A stretch of 64,000 nt of DNA from Pseudomonadota bacterium (GTDB taxonomy: Bacteria > Pseudomonadota > Alphaproteobacteria > Rhodobacterales > Rhodobacteraceae). Each line of letters opens with the position of its first letter. Within the stretch, counting starts at the first letter, position 1. A model generated the notes under the pieces. It ran no database searches and was not told where the DNA came from. It saw only the letters and a program-made list of their open reading frames with translations. This document shows, piece by piece, positions 51,294-60,030 of the stretch. A program made the translations under genes and the position numbers. The DNA is taken from contig CAUJIP010000131.1 of the NCBI GenBank assembly GCA_963205235.1, positions 29,235-93,234 on the forward strand, given 5' to 3'.

Positions 51294-52934
51294 ATGATGC
51301 AAGCCAAACCGCCGACCACCGGGTCGAACCGCCGCCCTCTTCTGACGCCCATCCTTCTGAACGCGATCGTCACGACCTATCTTCTGGCGTTGTGCAACCA
51401 CACTTACTGGGGCCATCTGATCCGGATCTTCGAGGGCCGGATGCTTCTTGGCATGGTCTTTACCGGGGCCATCTGGTTCCTGATCTATCTGACCATTTCG
51501 ATCCTTGCGGTGCGCTGGCTGCACAAGCCGGTGCTGATCGCCTTCATCATGATCACGGCGGTCAGTTCCTATTACGCCGACGTGCTGGGTGCGGTGATCG
51601 ACCGCGAGATGATCCAGAATGCGATGACGACGACATTTGCCGAATCCAAGCACCTGATCACGCCCGACTTCCTTATGCATGTGGCGCTGTACGGGGTTTT
51701 GCCTTCGATTCTGGTTCTTATGGTCAAGGTCCGCCGCCCGACCTTCTTTCGCGGGCTGATCGGCTGGGTTCTTTGCTCGGCTGGGTCCTTCGCGGCGGTG
51801 GCCGGGCTTTTGTACATCAACTTGCAGACCTTCCAGCCGATCCTGCGCGAACAGAAAGAGCTTCTGTCCTCGGTCCAGCCGCTGGCCCCGGTCGGGGGCA
51901 CTCTGCGCTATGCCAAGATGATGCTGCGGTCGACCAATGTCGTGGTCAAGCCGACTGGCACGGACGCCAAGCCCGGCCCGTTCCTTGCCAAGGCCGACAA
52001 ACCGGTGCTGATCGTGATCGCGGCGGGCGAAACCGGCCGCTCGGCCAGTTGGTCGCTGGATGGTTATGCGAAACAGACCAATCCGGAATTGTCCAAGCGG
52101 GACATCATCTATTACAGCAATGCCACCAGTTGCGGCACGGCGACGGCGACTTCGCTACCCTGCATGTTCTCGCCTCTGACGATGGCGGACTATTCCTATC
52201 AGGCCGGGCTTGAGAACGAGAACCTGCTGGACGTGTTGCAGCGCGCCGGGTTCCACGTCGAATGGTGGGACAACAACACCGGCCACAAGAACATCGCCGA
52301 CCGGGTATCGTCGCGCACGATGAAAGCCGCGGACGGGCCGGAATTCTGCGATCCGGAATGCACGGACGAGGTGTTCCAGAAACACCTGGAAGAGGTGGCC
52401 GCGACGATGACGCAGAACACCGTCATCGTGTTGCACCAGATCGGCAGTCACGGACCAAGCTATTGGCTGCGCTATCCTGCGGATCAAGAGGCTTTCTCGC
52501 CTGCCTGCAAGACCGCGCAGTTCGGCGATTGCACCGACGAGGAAATCGTCAACGCCTACGACAACACCATCGCCTTCACCGACCTGTCCCTGGCCCGCTT
52601 GATCGACAGCATGGATGCCGAAGGACGGGTGATCCCGGCGCTGTTCTATGTGTCCGACCACGGCGAAAGCCTGGGTGAAAACGGGATCTACCTGCATGGT
52701 GCTCCCTATTTCATGGCCCCGCCCGAACAGACCGAAGTGCCCATGGTGATCTGGATGTCGCAGCGGTTCCGCGACAGTCTGGGTCTGGATCAGGCCTGCA
52801 TGGCCAAGGCAGCCGGGGATGCGGTCAGCCACGACAACATGTTTTCAACCATTCTGGGCATGGCGGACGTCGCCACGACGGCGCGCGATCCGGCGCTTGA
52901 CCTTGCCGGGGCATGCCGGAAAGCGGGGGGCTGA
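51294..52934 (+). CDS. eptA: Phosphoethanolamine--lipid A transferase (EptA/PmrC type)
   Basis: 546 residues. Five N-terminal membrane helices (to about 185) anchor a periplasmic sulfatase-fold domain. The catalytic Thr247 lies in AAGETGRSASWSLDGY, zinc ligands recur in SDHGESLGENG, and Cys pairs (TSCGTATATSLPCMF, FCDPECTDE, ACKTAQFGDC) match the disulfides of EptA/MCR enzymes. It moves phosphoethanolamine from phosphatidylethanolamine to lipid A, lowering surface charge and polymyxin binding, and leaves diacylglycerol. The ATG at 51294, with GGAAAG upstream, is preferred to one 13 codons earlier lacking a ribosome-binding site. dgkA follows after 3 bp. Confidence 0.93.
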   Translation: MMQAKPPTTGSNRRPLLTPILLNAIVTTYLLALCNHTYWGHLIRIFEGRMLLGMVFTGAIWFLIYLTISILAVRWLHKPVLIAFIMITAVSSYYADVLGAVIDREMIQNAMTTTFAESKHLITPDFLMHVALYGVLPSILVLMVKVRRPTFFRGLIGWVLCSAGSFAAVAGLLYINLQTFQPILREQKELLSSVQPLAPVGGTLRYAKMMLRSTNVVVKPTGTDAKPGPFLAKADKPVLIVIAAGETGRSASWSLDGYAKQTNPELSKRDIIYYSNATSCGTATATSLPCMFSPLTMADYSYQAGLENENLLDVLQRAGFHVEWWDNNTGHKNIADRVSSRTMKAADGPEFCDPECTDEVFQKHLEEVAATMTQNTVIVLHQIGSHGPSYWLRYPADQEAFSPACKTAQFGDCTDEEIVNAYDNTIAFTDLSLARLIDSMDAEGRVIPALFYVSDHGESLGENGIYLHGAPYFMAPPEQTEVPMVIWMSQRFRDSLGLDQACMAKAAGDAVSHDNMFSTILGMADVATTARDPALDLAGACRKAGG

Positions 52935-52937
52935 CGG

Positions 52938-53315
52938 ATGAGCAAGACCGAAAAACCCGCACGCAAGACTGGGGTCGCACATTTCTTCGCTGCTGCCGGC
53001 TATTCGGCGGCAGGCTTCCAGCGGCTTATGCGGGAAAGTGCGGGACGACAGGAAATCTTGCTGATCGTTGCGCTTTTGGTGGCCTTTGTGGTCTTCGGGG
53101 CCTCGGTTCTGGCCACTCTTGGCCTGCTTGCGCTTGGCCTGCTGCTTTTGGCGGTCGAGGCGTTGAACACCGCAATCGAGGAACTGGTCGATCATCTGTC
53201 CCCCGACTGGTCGCAATGGGCCAAGAACGCCAAGGATCTTGGGTCGTTTGCCGTGGCCTGCACCATCGGCGGGGTCATGCTTTATGCCGCGATCGTGCTT
53301 TGGCCCTGGGCCTGA
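52938..53315 (+). CDS. dgkA: Diacylglycerol kinase
   Basis: 125 residues, the small trimeric membrane kinase. Three helices and the active-site motif EALNTAIEELVDHLSP are present. It phosphorylates diacylglycerol to phosphatidic acid with ATP. Only 3 bp from eptA, it would recycle the diacylglycerol that EptA releases, which is a sensible operon. Confidence 0.95.
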   Translation: MSKTEKPARKTGVAHFFAAAGYSAAGFQRLMRESAGRQEILLIVALLVAFVVFGASVLATLGLLALGLLLLAVEALNTAIEELVDHLSPDWSQWAKNAKDLGSFAVACTIGGVMLYAAIVLWPWA

Positions 53316-53386
53316 CTGACGCGGCCTTCCTTGACACTCTACCGGGCAAGGCGCATATCCGACAGGAATAGTCGGAGACTCAGATC

Positions 53387-53947
53387 ATGTTCATCCAGAC
53401 CGAATCCACGCCGAACCCGGCGACGCTGAAATTCCTGCCGGGCCAGACGGTGCTTGAGCTTGGCACCGCCGATTTCCCCAGCGCCGAAGCGGCGGCGAAA
53501 TCGCCTTTGGCCAAGCGCATCTTTGCGGCGGGTGGCGTGACGGGCGTGTTCTTCGGCAATGATTTCGTGACGGTCACCAAGGCCGAAGACACCGACTGGC
53601 CGCATATCAAGCCGCAGATCCTTGGCGCGATCATGGAGCATTTCCAGTCTGGCCAGCCGGTCATGGAAGGCGAAGCTTCGGGTGGCGGCCATGCCGAACA
53701 CACCGGCGAAGACGGCGACATCGTCCGCCAGATCAAGGAACTGCTGGACACCCGCGTCCGTCCTGCCGTGGCGCAGGATGGCGGTGACATCACGTTCCAC
53801 GGCTTTGACCGGGGCGTAGTTTACCTGCACATGCAGGGCGCTTGCGCTGGCTGCCCATCTTCGACCCTGACGCTGAAGATGGGGATCGAAAACCTTCTGC
53901 GGCACTATATCCCCGAAGTGCTGGAAGTCCGCCCGGTCGCCGCCTGA
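53387..53947 (+). CDS. NifU family Fe-S scaffold protein (Nfu type)
   Basis: 186 residues. The N-terminal Nfu_N domain (MFIQTESTPNPATLKFLPG) is followed by the C-terminal NifU domain with the cluster motif GACAGCPSSTLTLK (Cys153 and Cys156). It binds and transfers an Fe-S cluster to apoproteins in the cytoplasm. It is followed by tsaB and rimI, a common alphaproteobacterial order; a hairpin-rich repeat separates it from tsaB. Confidence 0.95.
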   Translation: MFIQTESTPNPATLKFLPGQTVLELGTADFPSAEAAAKSPLAKRIFAAGGVTGVFFGNDFVTVTKAEDTDWPHIKPQILGAIMEHFQSGQPVMEGEASGGGHAEHTGEDGDIVRQIKELLDTRVRPAVAQDGGDITFHGFDRGVVYLHMQGACAGCPSSTLTLKMGIENLLRHYIPEVLEVRPVAA

Positions 53948-53954
53948 GGTGCCT

Positions 53955-54055
53955 GATCCTGCCGGTTCCGCTCGGCGCTCCCTTCCGGGCGCTTCTCGCT
54001 TGGGCGCAAGCGATGACAGCCCGCAAGGGCTGGAAGAGCGTGCGGTTCTTGCCTT
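53955..54055. repeat. Hairpin-rich repeat at the nfu-tsaB junction, copy E
   Basis: CCGCTCGGCGCTCCCTTCC (from 53968) pairs imperfectly with GGAAGAGCGTGCGG (54032-54045), and inside lie CGCTTGGGCGCAAGCG and AGCCC-GCAA-GGGCT hairpins. Base patterns (CGCTC, CTTCCGGGCGCT, AGCGATGA) relate it to the long hairpin repeats at 10569 and 11358. It extends into the 5' end of tsaB. Confidence 0.5.
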
Positions 54056-54644
54056 CGACTGTTCCGGCCCCTGGTGCAGCGCGGCCTTGCTTGTTGCGGG
54101 CAAGGTCATCCAGCGCGATGAACCGATGGAGAAGGGCCAGGCCGAACGGCTGATGCCTTTACTTGATGACCTGCTTGCCGAAGCTGGCCTTGGCTGGGGC
54201 GACCTTGCAGCCTTGGCCGTTGGCACTGGACCCGGCAACTTTACCGGCGTGCGGATTGCGGTGTCGGCGGCACGCGGGCTTGCCCTTGGACTTGGTATTC
54301 CCGCCATCGGCGTGACCCAGCTTGAGGCTTTGGCCCTTGGTCTGCCGCGCCCGGTGACAGTGATCGAAGACGCGCGGCGGGGTGAGGTCTATGTTCAAAC
54401 CTTCGCTGCCGATGGCCCCGGTCCCGCGCGGATCGCCGACGCCGCATCCATCGCATCCGCCCCGCCTGTGACAGGCAACGCGGCGGGGCCGCAGGCCCTT
54501 CCCCCGGCGATGCCAATGATCGAGGCCATTGCCCGGATCGGCGCCCGGCGCGCAGCCTCGCCGCAACCCCGCCCCGCCCCGTTCTATCTGCGCGGGGCTG
54601 ATGCGGCACCGCCATCCGACCCGCCTCCGACGATCCTGCCATGA
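54000..54644 (+). CDS. tsaB: tRNA t6A37 biosynthesis protein TsaB
   Basis: About 214 residues. The ASKHA-like fold begins VLAFDCSGPWCSAALL, with the diagnostic VGTGPGNFTGVRIAVSAARGL. With TsaD and TsaE it makes threonylcarbamoyl-adenosine at position 37 of ANN-decoding tRNAs. The start is uncertain because no ATG lies in frame near the fold: choices are GTG 53949 (coupled to the nfu stop, long extension), TTG 54000 (used here) and CTG 54030 (closest to the family N-terminus). A hairpin repeat overlaps this region. The stop overlaps rimI (ATGA). Confidence 0.9.
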   Translation: MGASDDSPQGLEERAVLAFDCSGPWCSAALLVAGKVIQRDEPMEKGQAERLMPLLDDLLAEAGLGWGDLAALAVGTGPGNFTGVRIAVSAARGLALGLGIPAIGVTQLEALALGLPRPVTVIEDARRGEVYVQTFAADGPGPARIADAASIASAPPVTGNAAGPQALPPAMPMIEAIARIGARRAASPQPRPAPFYLRGADAAPPSDPPPTILP

Positions 54645-55063
54645 CCCCCGAAGCCCTGGCCGATCTGCATGCCCGCTGCTTCAAGACGCCGCCGCCATGG
54701 AGCGCGGCAGACTTTGCCGGTTTCATTGCAGACCCTTTGGCTTTCCTTCTGGTCGAGGGTGATGCCGGGTTCATTCTGGGTCGCGCCATCGCAGGCGAGG
54801 CCGAGCTTCTGACCCTTGCCGTTGCCCCCGAGGCACGCAGGCGTGGTCTGGGGCGCAAGCTTCTGGCGCGGTTCCAGTATCAGGCCAGCTTGCGCGGGGC
54901 CGAACGTGCGTTCCTTGAGGTTTCGGCCGAGAATGCCCCGGCGATTGCGCTGTACGAATCGGCAGGCTTCACCCGCGTCGGGCTGCGGCGTGGCTATTAC
55001 CAAGCGCCCTCGGGCCAGCGGATCGACGCCCTTGTCCTGGCCCGCGACTTGCAGCCCGGCTGA
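54641..55063 (+). CDS. rimI: Ribosomal-protein-alanine N-acetyltransferase-like GNAT
   Basis: 140 residues, GNAT fold. The acetyl-CoA loop is RRRGLGRKLL (V-x-x-x-x-R-x-x-G-x-G/A type), followed by FLEVSAENAPAIALYESAGF and a C-terminal GYYQAPSGQRIDALVLARDL, as in RimI. RimI acetylates the N-terminal alanine of ribosomal protein bS18. The overlap with tsaB is the widespread tsaB-rimI coupling. Confidence 0.92.
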   Translation: MTPEALADLHARCFKTPPPWSAADFAGFIADPLAFLLVEGDAGFILGRAIAGEAELLTLAVAPEARRRGLGRKLLARFQYQASLRGAERAFLEVSAENAPAIALYESAGFTRVGLRRGYYQAPSGQRIDALVLARDLQPG

Positions 55064-55076
55064 TTTGCCGTTCTGT

Positions 55077-55094
55077 TTTGATCGAAAGGTCAAA
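55077..55094. promoter_or_regulatory. Inverted repeat upstream of the nucleoside ABC operon, possible operator
   Basis: TTTGA-TCGAAAGG-TCAAA is a 5-bp inverted repeat with an 8-nt spacer, AT-rich against its surroundings, 135 bp before the BMP gene and 13 bp after rimI. It may be an operator for the nucleoside uptake operon; the regulator is unknown. Confidence 0.4.
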
Positions 55095-55228
55095 TCTCGA
55101 ATACCGCACGAAGAATCCGGCTTGACCCCCGCGCGGGCTTCGCACCTAATCAGGCCAGAAATCGCCCGCGACCGGGGGGACCCGGCGGACAGGGCGATAG
55201 TGTTTTTATCAACCGGGAGAGAACACCG

Positions 55229-56227
55229 ATGAGCTTCATGAAAACCCTTGCCGGGGCCACTTGCGCCTTCGCCCTGTTCGCGGGCGTCGCTTCGGCAGAA
55301 CCTGCGATCATCTTCGATCTTGGTGGCAAGTTCGACAAGAGCTTCAACGAAGCGGCCTTCAACGGCGCAACCCGTTGGGCCGAAGAAACCGGCGGCACGT
55401 TCAAGGAACTGGAAATGCAGGACGAAGCCCAGCGCGAACAGGCGCTGCGCCGTCTGGCCGAAGCCGGTGCAAACCCTGTCGTCATGACCGGCTTTGCCTT
55501 TGGCGACGTGCTGGCCAAGGTCGCCCCGGACTTCCCGGACACCAAGTTCGCGATCATCGACGTTGACTGGCTGGACTTCCCGAACGTGACGCAAATCGCC
55601 TTTGCCGAACATGAAGGCAGCTATCTGGTCGGGATGCTGGCCGCGATGGCCTCGAAAACCGGGACCGTCGGCTTCATCGGTGGCATGGACATCCCGCTGA
55701 TCCGCCGCTTTGGCTGCGGCTATGCTCAGGGCGTCAAGGCCGTGAACCCCGATGCCGTGATCGTGCTGAACATGACCGGCACCACCCCGGCGGCCTGGAA
55801 CGACCCGGTCAAGGGCGCGGAACTGGCCAAGGGTCAGAAGGCGCAGGGCGCGGACGTGATCTTCGCCGCGGCCGGTGGCACGGGCGTGGGCGTCCTGCAG
55901 GCTGCTGCCGACGAAGGCATCTTCTCGATCGGCGTGGACAGCAACCAGAACCACCTGCACCCCGGCTCGGTCCTGACCTCGATGCTGAAGCGCGTCGACA
56001 ACGCCGTGTATGAGGCGTTCAAGACCGGCACCGACCTGCAGCCGGGCGTGACCCGCATGGGCCTGGCCAACGATGGCGTCGGCTATGCGATGGACGAAAA
56101 CAACGCCGCCCTCGTGACCGCCGAAATGCAGGCCAAGGTTGACGAAGCCGCCGCCAAGATCAAGTCGGGCGAGCTTGTGGTCCATGACTACATGTCCGAC
56201 GAAACCTGCCCGGCCGCGACCTTCTGA
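55229..56227 (+). CDS. BMP/PnrA-like nucleoside-binding ABC transporter lipoprotein/periplasmic protein
   Basis: 332 residues. A Sec signal peptide (1-23, ending AGVASA; no lipobox Cys at the cleavage site) precedes the BMP domain: FDLGGKFDKSFNEAAFNGA with the aromatic and Asp substrate contacts, VGFIGGMDIPLIRRFGCGYAQ and AAAGGTGVGVLQAA. BMP/PnrA proteins bind purine nucleosides. The genes that follow are the matching ATPase, two permeases and purine-nucleoside phosphorylase, which supports guanosine/inosine-type uptake. GGGAGA precedes the ATG. The gene is followed by a strong hairpin. Confidence 0.93.
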   Translation: MSFMKTLAGATCAFALFAGVASAEPAIIFDLGGKFDKSFNEAAFNGATRWAEETGGTFKELEMQDEAQREQALRRLAEAGANPVVMTGFAFGDVLAKVAPDFPDTKFAIIDVDWLDFPNVTQIAFAEHEGSYLVGMLAAMASKTGTVGFIGGMDIPLIRRFGCGYAQGVKAVNPDAVIVLNMTGTTPAAWNDPVKGAELAKGQKAQGADVIFAAAGGTGVGVLQAAADEGIFSIGVDSNQNHLHPGSVLTSMLKRVDNAVYEAFKTGTDLQPGVTRMGLANDGVGYAMDENNAALVTAEMQAKVDEAAAKIKSGELVVHDYMSDETCPAATF

Positions 56228-56249
56228 TCGGTCCTGACCGACAAGAACA

Positions 56250-56283
56250 GTGCCGCGCCAAACCCTTGGCGCGGCACATTTTC
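56250..56283 (+). terminator. Intra-operon hairpin after the BMP gene (partial terminator)
   Basis: GTGCCGCGCCAA-ACCC-TTGGCGCGGCAC, a perfect 12-bp stem, followed by ATTTTC. It lies between the binding-protein and ATPase genes, where a partial terminator or mRNA 3'-end stabiliser would give more binding protein than transporter. Confidence 0.82.
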
Positions 56284-56347
56284 AAAGGGCTGACCCAAAA
56301 GCCGCGCGCCAGAAGCGGTGGGCACCCGGCGGCGACAGGGGGAAGAC

Positions 56348-57907
56348 ATGGCCAGCCAAAATGGGGCCGATGCAGCTTTTGCCATCGAACTGAAGGGTAT
56401 TTCCAAGGCCTTCGGTCCGGTTCAGGCGAACAGGGACATCAACATCGCAGTGCCCCAGGGCACGATCCACGGGATCATCGGCGAAAACGGCGCGGGGAAA
56501 TCCACCCTGATGTCGATCCTGTATGGGTTCTACAAGGCCGACGCCGGGCAGATCTTCGTCAACGGCCAGCTGACCCTGATCCCCGACAGCCAAAGCGCGA
56601 TCCGCGCCGGGATCGGCATGGTGTTCCAGCATTTCAAGCTGGTGCAGAATTTCACCGTCCTTGAAAACATCATCCTCGGGGTCGAGGACGGCCCGCTTCT
56701 GAACACCTCCCTGGCCAAGGCCCGCAAGGAACTTGAACGACTGGCCCGCGACTATGACCTGGAGGTCGATCCCGACGCGCTGATCGAGGATCTGTCGGTC
56801 GGTCACCAGCAGCGGGTCGAAATCCTCAAGGCCCTTTATCGGCAGGCCGAAATCCTGATCCTGGACGAACCGACGGGCGTTCTGACCCCGGACGAGGCCG
56901 ACCACCTGTTCCGCATCCTGAAAGGGCTGAAAGAGCAGGGCAAGACCGTGATCCTGATCACCCACAAGCTGCGTGAGATCATGGAGGCGACCGACAACGT
57001 GTCCGTCATGCGGCGCGGCACGATGGTCGCGACCGTGAAGACCGACGAGACCAGCCCCGAAGCGCTGGCCGAACTGATGGTCGGGCGCAAGGTGCTGCTT
57101 GAGGTGGACAAGGGCACCGCGAAACCCGGAGACGTGGTGCTGAAGGTCGAAGACCTGCGCGTCCGCGATGAACACAAGGTTGAACGGCTGAAAGGCGTCA
57201 GCTTTGACATCCGCGCCGGGGAAATCCTTGGCATCGCCGGGGTGGCCGGGAACGGGCAGACCGAGCTTCTGGAGGCATTGGGCGGCATGATCCGCGCCAC
57301 CGGCAAGATCACGATGAACGGTCAGGACCTGCCGCTGCAAGGCAAGGGGTCAGACGGGCAAAGCCGCCGTCGGGCCGGCATCGCCCATGTGCCCGAAGAC
57401 CGCCACCACCACGGGCTGATCCTCGATTTCACCGCCTGGGAAAACATCGCCTTCGGCTATTTCAACGACCCCGACTACCAGAAGAACGCGCTGTTCATGG
57501 ACAATGCCGCGATCAAGGCCGACACCGCGCAGAAGATGGAAAAGTTCGACGTCCGCCCCCCGATCCCGACCCTTGCCGCCAAGAGCTTTTCCGGCGGCAA
57601 CCAGCAAAAGATCGTGGTCGCCCGCGAGATGGAACAGAGCCCGGCGCTCCTCCTCATCGGCCAGCCCACGCGCGGGGTGGACATCGGCGCGATCGAATTC
57701 ATCCACAACCAGATCATCGCGCTGCGCGACGCAGGCGCGGCCGTGCTTCTGGTCAGCGTGGAACTGGATGAAATCATGAGCCTTTCCGACCGCATCGCCG
57801 TGATGTTCGACGGCAAGCTGATGGGCTTCCGCGACCCCGAAACCACCAATGAACGCGAGCTTGGCCTGCTGATGGCCGGGATGACCGGGAAAGAGGAGGC
57901 CGCCTGA
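56348..57907 (+). CDS. Nucleoside ABC transporter ATP-binding protein (double ATPase domain)
   Basis: 519 residues with two fused ABC domains, as in sugar/nucleoside (RbsA-like, NupA) transporters. Domain 1: Walker A GENGAGKST at 45-53, signature LSVGHQQRVEI, Walker B ILILDEPTG. Domain 2: degenerate Walker A region GVAGNGQTELL, signature FSGGNQQKIVVARE, and LLLIGQPTRGVD in place of a canonical Walker B, so domain 2 is probably catalytically weak. The ATG at 56348 has GGGGGAAG upstream. The stop overlaps the first permease start by one base (TGATG). Confidence 0.93.
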   Translation: MASQNGADAAFAIELKGISKAFGPVQANRDINIAVPQGTIHGIIGENGAGKSTLMSILYGFYKADAGQIFVNGQLTLIPDSQSAIRAGIGMVFQHFKLVQNFTVLENIILGVEDGPLLNTSLAKARKELERLARDYDLEVDPDALIEDLSVGHQQRVEILKALYRQAEILILDEPTGVLTPDEADHLFRILKGLKEQGKTVILITHKLREIMEATDNVSVMRRGTMVATVKTDETSPEALAELMVGRKVLLEVDKGTAKPGDVVLKVEDLRVRDEHKVERLKGVSFDIRAGEILGIAGVAGNGQTELLEALGGMIRATGKITMNGQDLPLQGKGSDGQSRRRAGIAHVPEDRHHHGLILDFTAWENIAFGYFNDPDYQKNALFMDNAAIKADTAQKMEKFDVRPPIPTLAAKSFSGGNQQKIVVAREMEQSPALLLIGQPTRGVDIGAIEFIHNQIIALRDAGAAVLLVSVELDEIMSLSDRIAVMFDGKLMGFRDPETTNERELGLLMAGMTGKEEAA

Positions 57908-59007
57908 TGGACCGCTTGCCGCGCTGGGCCGATCTGGCGCTTGTCCCCTTTGTCTCGCTGACGCTGGCCGCGATCATCTCGGCCCTGGTCATCATCGCCA
58001 TCGGGCAGGACCCGTGGGAGGCGATTACCGTCATGGTGCAAGGCAGCGTGATGAATGCCTATGGCTGGGGCTATACGCTTTACTACGCGACCAGCTTCAT
58101 CTTCACCGGGTTGGCCGTGACCGTGGCCTTTCATGCGGGCCTGTTCAACATCGGCGGCGAAGGTCAGGCGCAGCTTGGCGGTCTGGGTGTGGCGCTGGCC
58201 TGCCTGTTCATCCCCTGGCCGCATTGGTCGCTGGCTCTGATCGGAGCGGCGCTTGGCGCGGCGCTGTTCGGTGCGGCCTGGGCGGCGATCCCGGCCTATC
58301 TTCAGGCCAAACGCGGCAGCCATATCGTGATCACCACGATCATGTTCAACTACATCGCGGGCAGCCTGATGATCTATCTTCTGGTCGACGTGCTGCGCCC
58401 GCCGGGCAAGATGGACCCGGCAACCGCCAGCTTTCCGCCGGAAATGCACCTGCCCAGCTTCAACGAAATCCCCGGCCTGAACGCGATTTTCGATACCGGG
58501 GTGCCCGCCAACGTGACCTTCTTCATCGCGCTGATCATGGCGGTCGTGGTCTGGGCACTGCTTTGGCGCACAAGGCTTGGCTATCAGATCCGCGCCTTTG
58601 GCAAATCCGAACCCGCCGCCCGCTATGCCGGGATAAACCCGACCCGGATCATCATGATCGCCATGCTGATTTCCGGCGGCATGGCGGGCCTTATGGCAAT
58701 CAACAACGTCATGGGCGAGGCCGAGAGGCTTCTTGGCAACTCGGCCTCTGGCGCGGGGTTCATCGGCATCGCGGTGGCGCTGATGGGACGCAACCACCCG
58801 GTCGGGGTCGTGCTGGCGGCGATCCTGTTTGGCTTTCTGTTTCAGGGCGGCGCGGAACTTGGCCTTTGGACCAAGATCCCGATTGAACTGCGGACTGTGG
58901 TGCAGGGACTGGTGATCCTCTTTACCGGCGCCTTGGACATGATGGTGCGGATGCTTCTGGTGAAGATCTTCGCCCTCTTCCGCTCCAACCGGATGGAGGC
59001 CGCGTGA
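57907..59007 (+). CDS. Nucleoside ABC transporter permease 1
   Basis: 366 residues with about nine hydrophobic segments, BPD_transp_2 type. FNIGGEGQAQLGGLGVALA is the conserved NIGxEGQ stretch, RAFGKSEPAARYAGINPTR the cytoplasmic EAA-like loop contacting the ATPase, and GFIGIAVALMGRNHPVG follows. It is coupled by one-base overlaps to the ATPase gene before and the second permease after. Confidence 0.92.
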   Translation: MDRLPRWADLALVPFVSLTLAAIISALVIIAIGQDPWEAITVMVQGSVMNAYGWGYTLYYATSFIFTGLAVTVAFHAGLFNIGGEGQAQLGGLGVALACLFIPWPHWSLALIGAALGAALFGAAWAAIPAYLQAKRGSHIVITTIMFNYIAGSLMIYLLVDVLRPPGKMDPATASFPPEMHLPSFNEIPGLNAIFDTGVPANVTFFIALIMAVVVWALLWRTRLGYQIRAFGKSEPAARYAGINPTRIIMIAMLISGGMAGLMAINNVMGEAERLLGNSASGAGFIGIAVALMGRNHPVGVVLAAILFGFLFQGGAELGLWTKIPIELRTVVQGLVILFTGALDMMVRMLLVKIFALFRSNRMEAA

Positions 59008-60026
59008 TGGACTACGGCTCACTTCTGCAAATTCTCGACTCGACCTTGCGGCTTGCCACGCCGCTGCTTCTGGCCTGCATCGCCGGGCTTTATTCCGAGC
59101 GCGCCGGCGTCTTCGACATCGGGCTTGAGGGGAAGATGCTGGTCGCCGCCATGGCATCGGGCGCTGTTGCCGCATCCGGGATGACGCTGGTCTTTTCGAT
59201 TCCCTATGCCTCGACGGAAATCGTGCTGGTTTCCCCGGTGGTGTTCGGCTTGCTTGCCGGAATTCTGGCTTCCCTGCTGTTTGCCCTGCTGCACGCCGTC
59301 ACCTCGATCACCTTCCGGGGCAACCAGTTGATCGCCGGTGTGGCGCTTAACTTCCTGGCCTCCGGGCTGACGGTTCTTGTCGCCCAGTCGCTGTTTGGTC
59401 AGGGCGGTCGCACCCCGCCGCTGGAAGGCAATGCCCGGTTCAACCCGATCAACCTGCCCTTCGCAGATGCGGTAAAGGACGTACCGGTCATCGGGCCCTT
59501 CTATCACGAGGTCATTTCCGGCCATTCGATCCTGGTCTATGCCGCCTTCGCCATCGTCGCCGTGACATGGTGGGTGATGTACCGCACGCGCTTTGGCCTG
59601 CGCCTGCGCGGGGTCGGGGAAAACCCGGCTGCCGTCGATACGGCGGGGGTCAGCGTCAAGGGCCTGCGCTTTTCCGCCGTGATGATCACCGGGGTCCTCT
59701 GCGGCCTTGCCGGGGCCTACATGGCAACCGCGCTGCAGGCGGGCTTTGGCAAGGAAATGACCGCCGGTCGCGGCTATATCGCGCTTGCCGCCCTGATCTT
59801 CGCCAAGTGGCGACCGGTCCAGGCGATGTATGCCTGCCTTTTGTTCGGTTTCTTCCAGGCCCTGGCGCTCCGCCCCGACGTGGTTGAATCCGTGGTCCGG
59901 ATCAAGGTTCCCGTCCCCTTCCTTGACGCGCTGCCCTATCTTCTGACCGTCTTCGTGCTGGCAGGCTTTGTCGGCAAGGCAATCCCTCCGCGTGCGGGGG
60001 GCGAGCCATACGTGAAGGAACGCTGA
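59007..60026 (+). CDS. Nucleoside ABC transporter permease 2
   Basis: 339 residues, same family as permease 1. FDIGLEGKMLVAAMASGAVA is the NIGxEG equivalent, TRFGLRLRGVGENPAAVDTA the ATPase-contact loop and GRGYIALAALIFAKWRPVQA the conserved late segment. The ATG at 59007 overlaps the preceding stop by one base; a GTG just before it is the alternative. The pair of permeases would form the heterodimeric pore. Confidence 0.92.
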   Translation: MDYGSLLQILDSTLRLATPLLLACIAGLYSERAGVFDIGLEGKMLVAAMASGAVAASGMTLVFSIPYASTEIVLVSPVVFGLLAGILASLLFALLHAVTSITFRGNQLIAGVALNFLASGLTVLVAQSLFGQGGRTPPLEGNARFNPINLPFADAVKDVPVIGPFYHEVISGHSILVYAAFAIVAVTWWVMYRTRFGLRLRGVGENPAAVDTAGVSVKGLRFSAVMITGVLCGLAGAYMATALQAGFGKEMTAGRGYIALAALIFAKWRPVQAMYACLLFGFFQALALRPDVVESVVRIKVPVPFLDALPYLLTVFVLAGFVGKAIPPRAGGEPYVKER

Positions 60027-60030
60027 CAAT

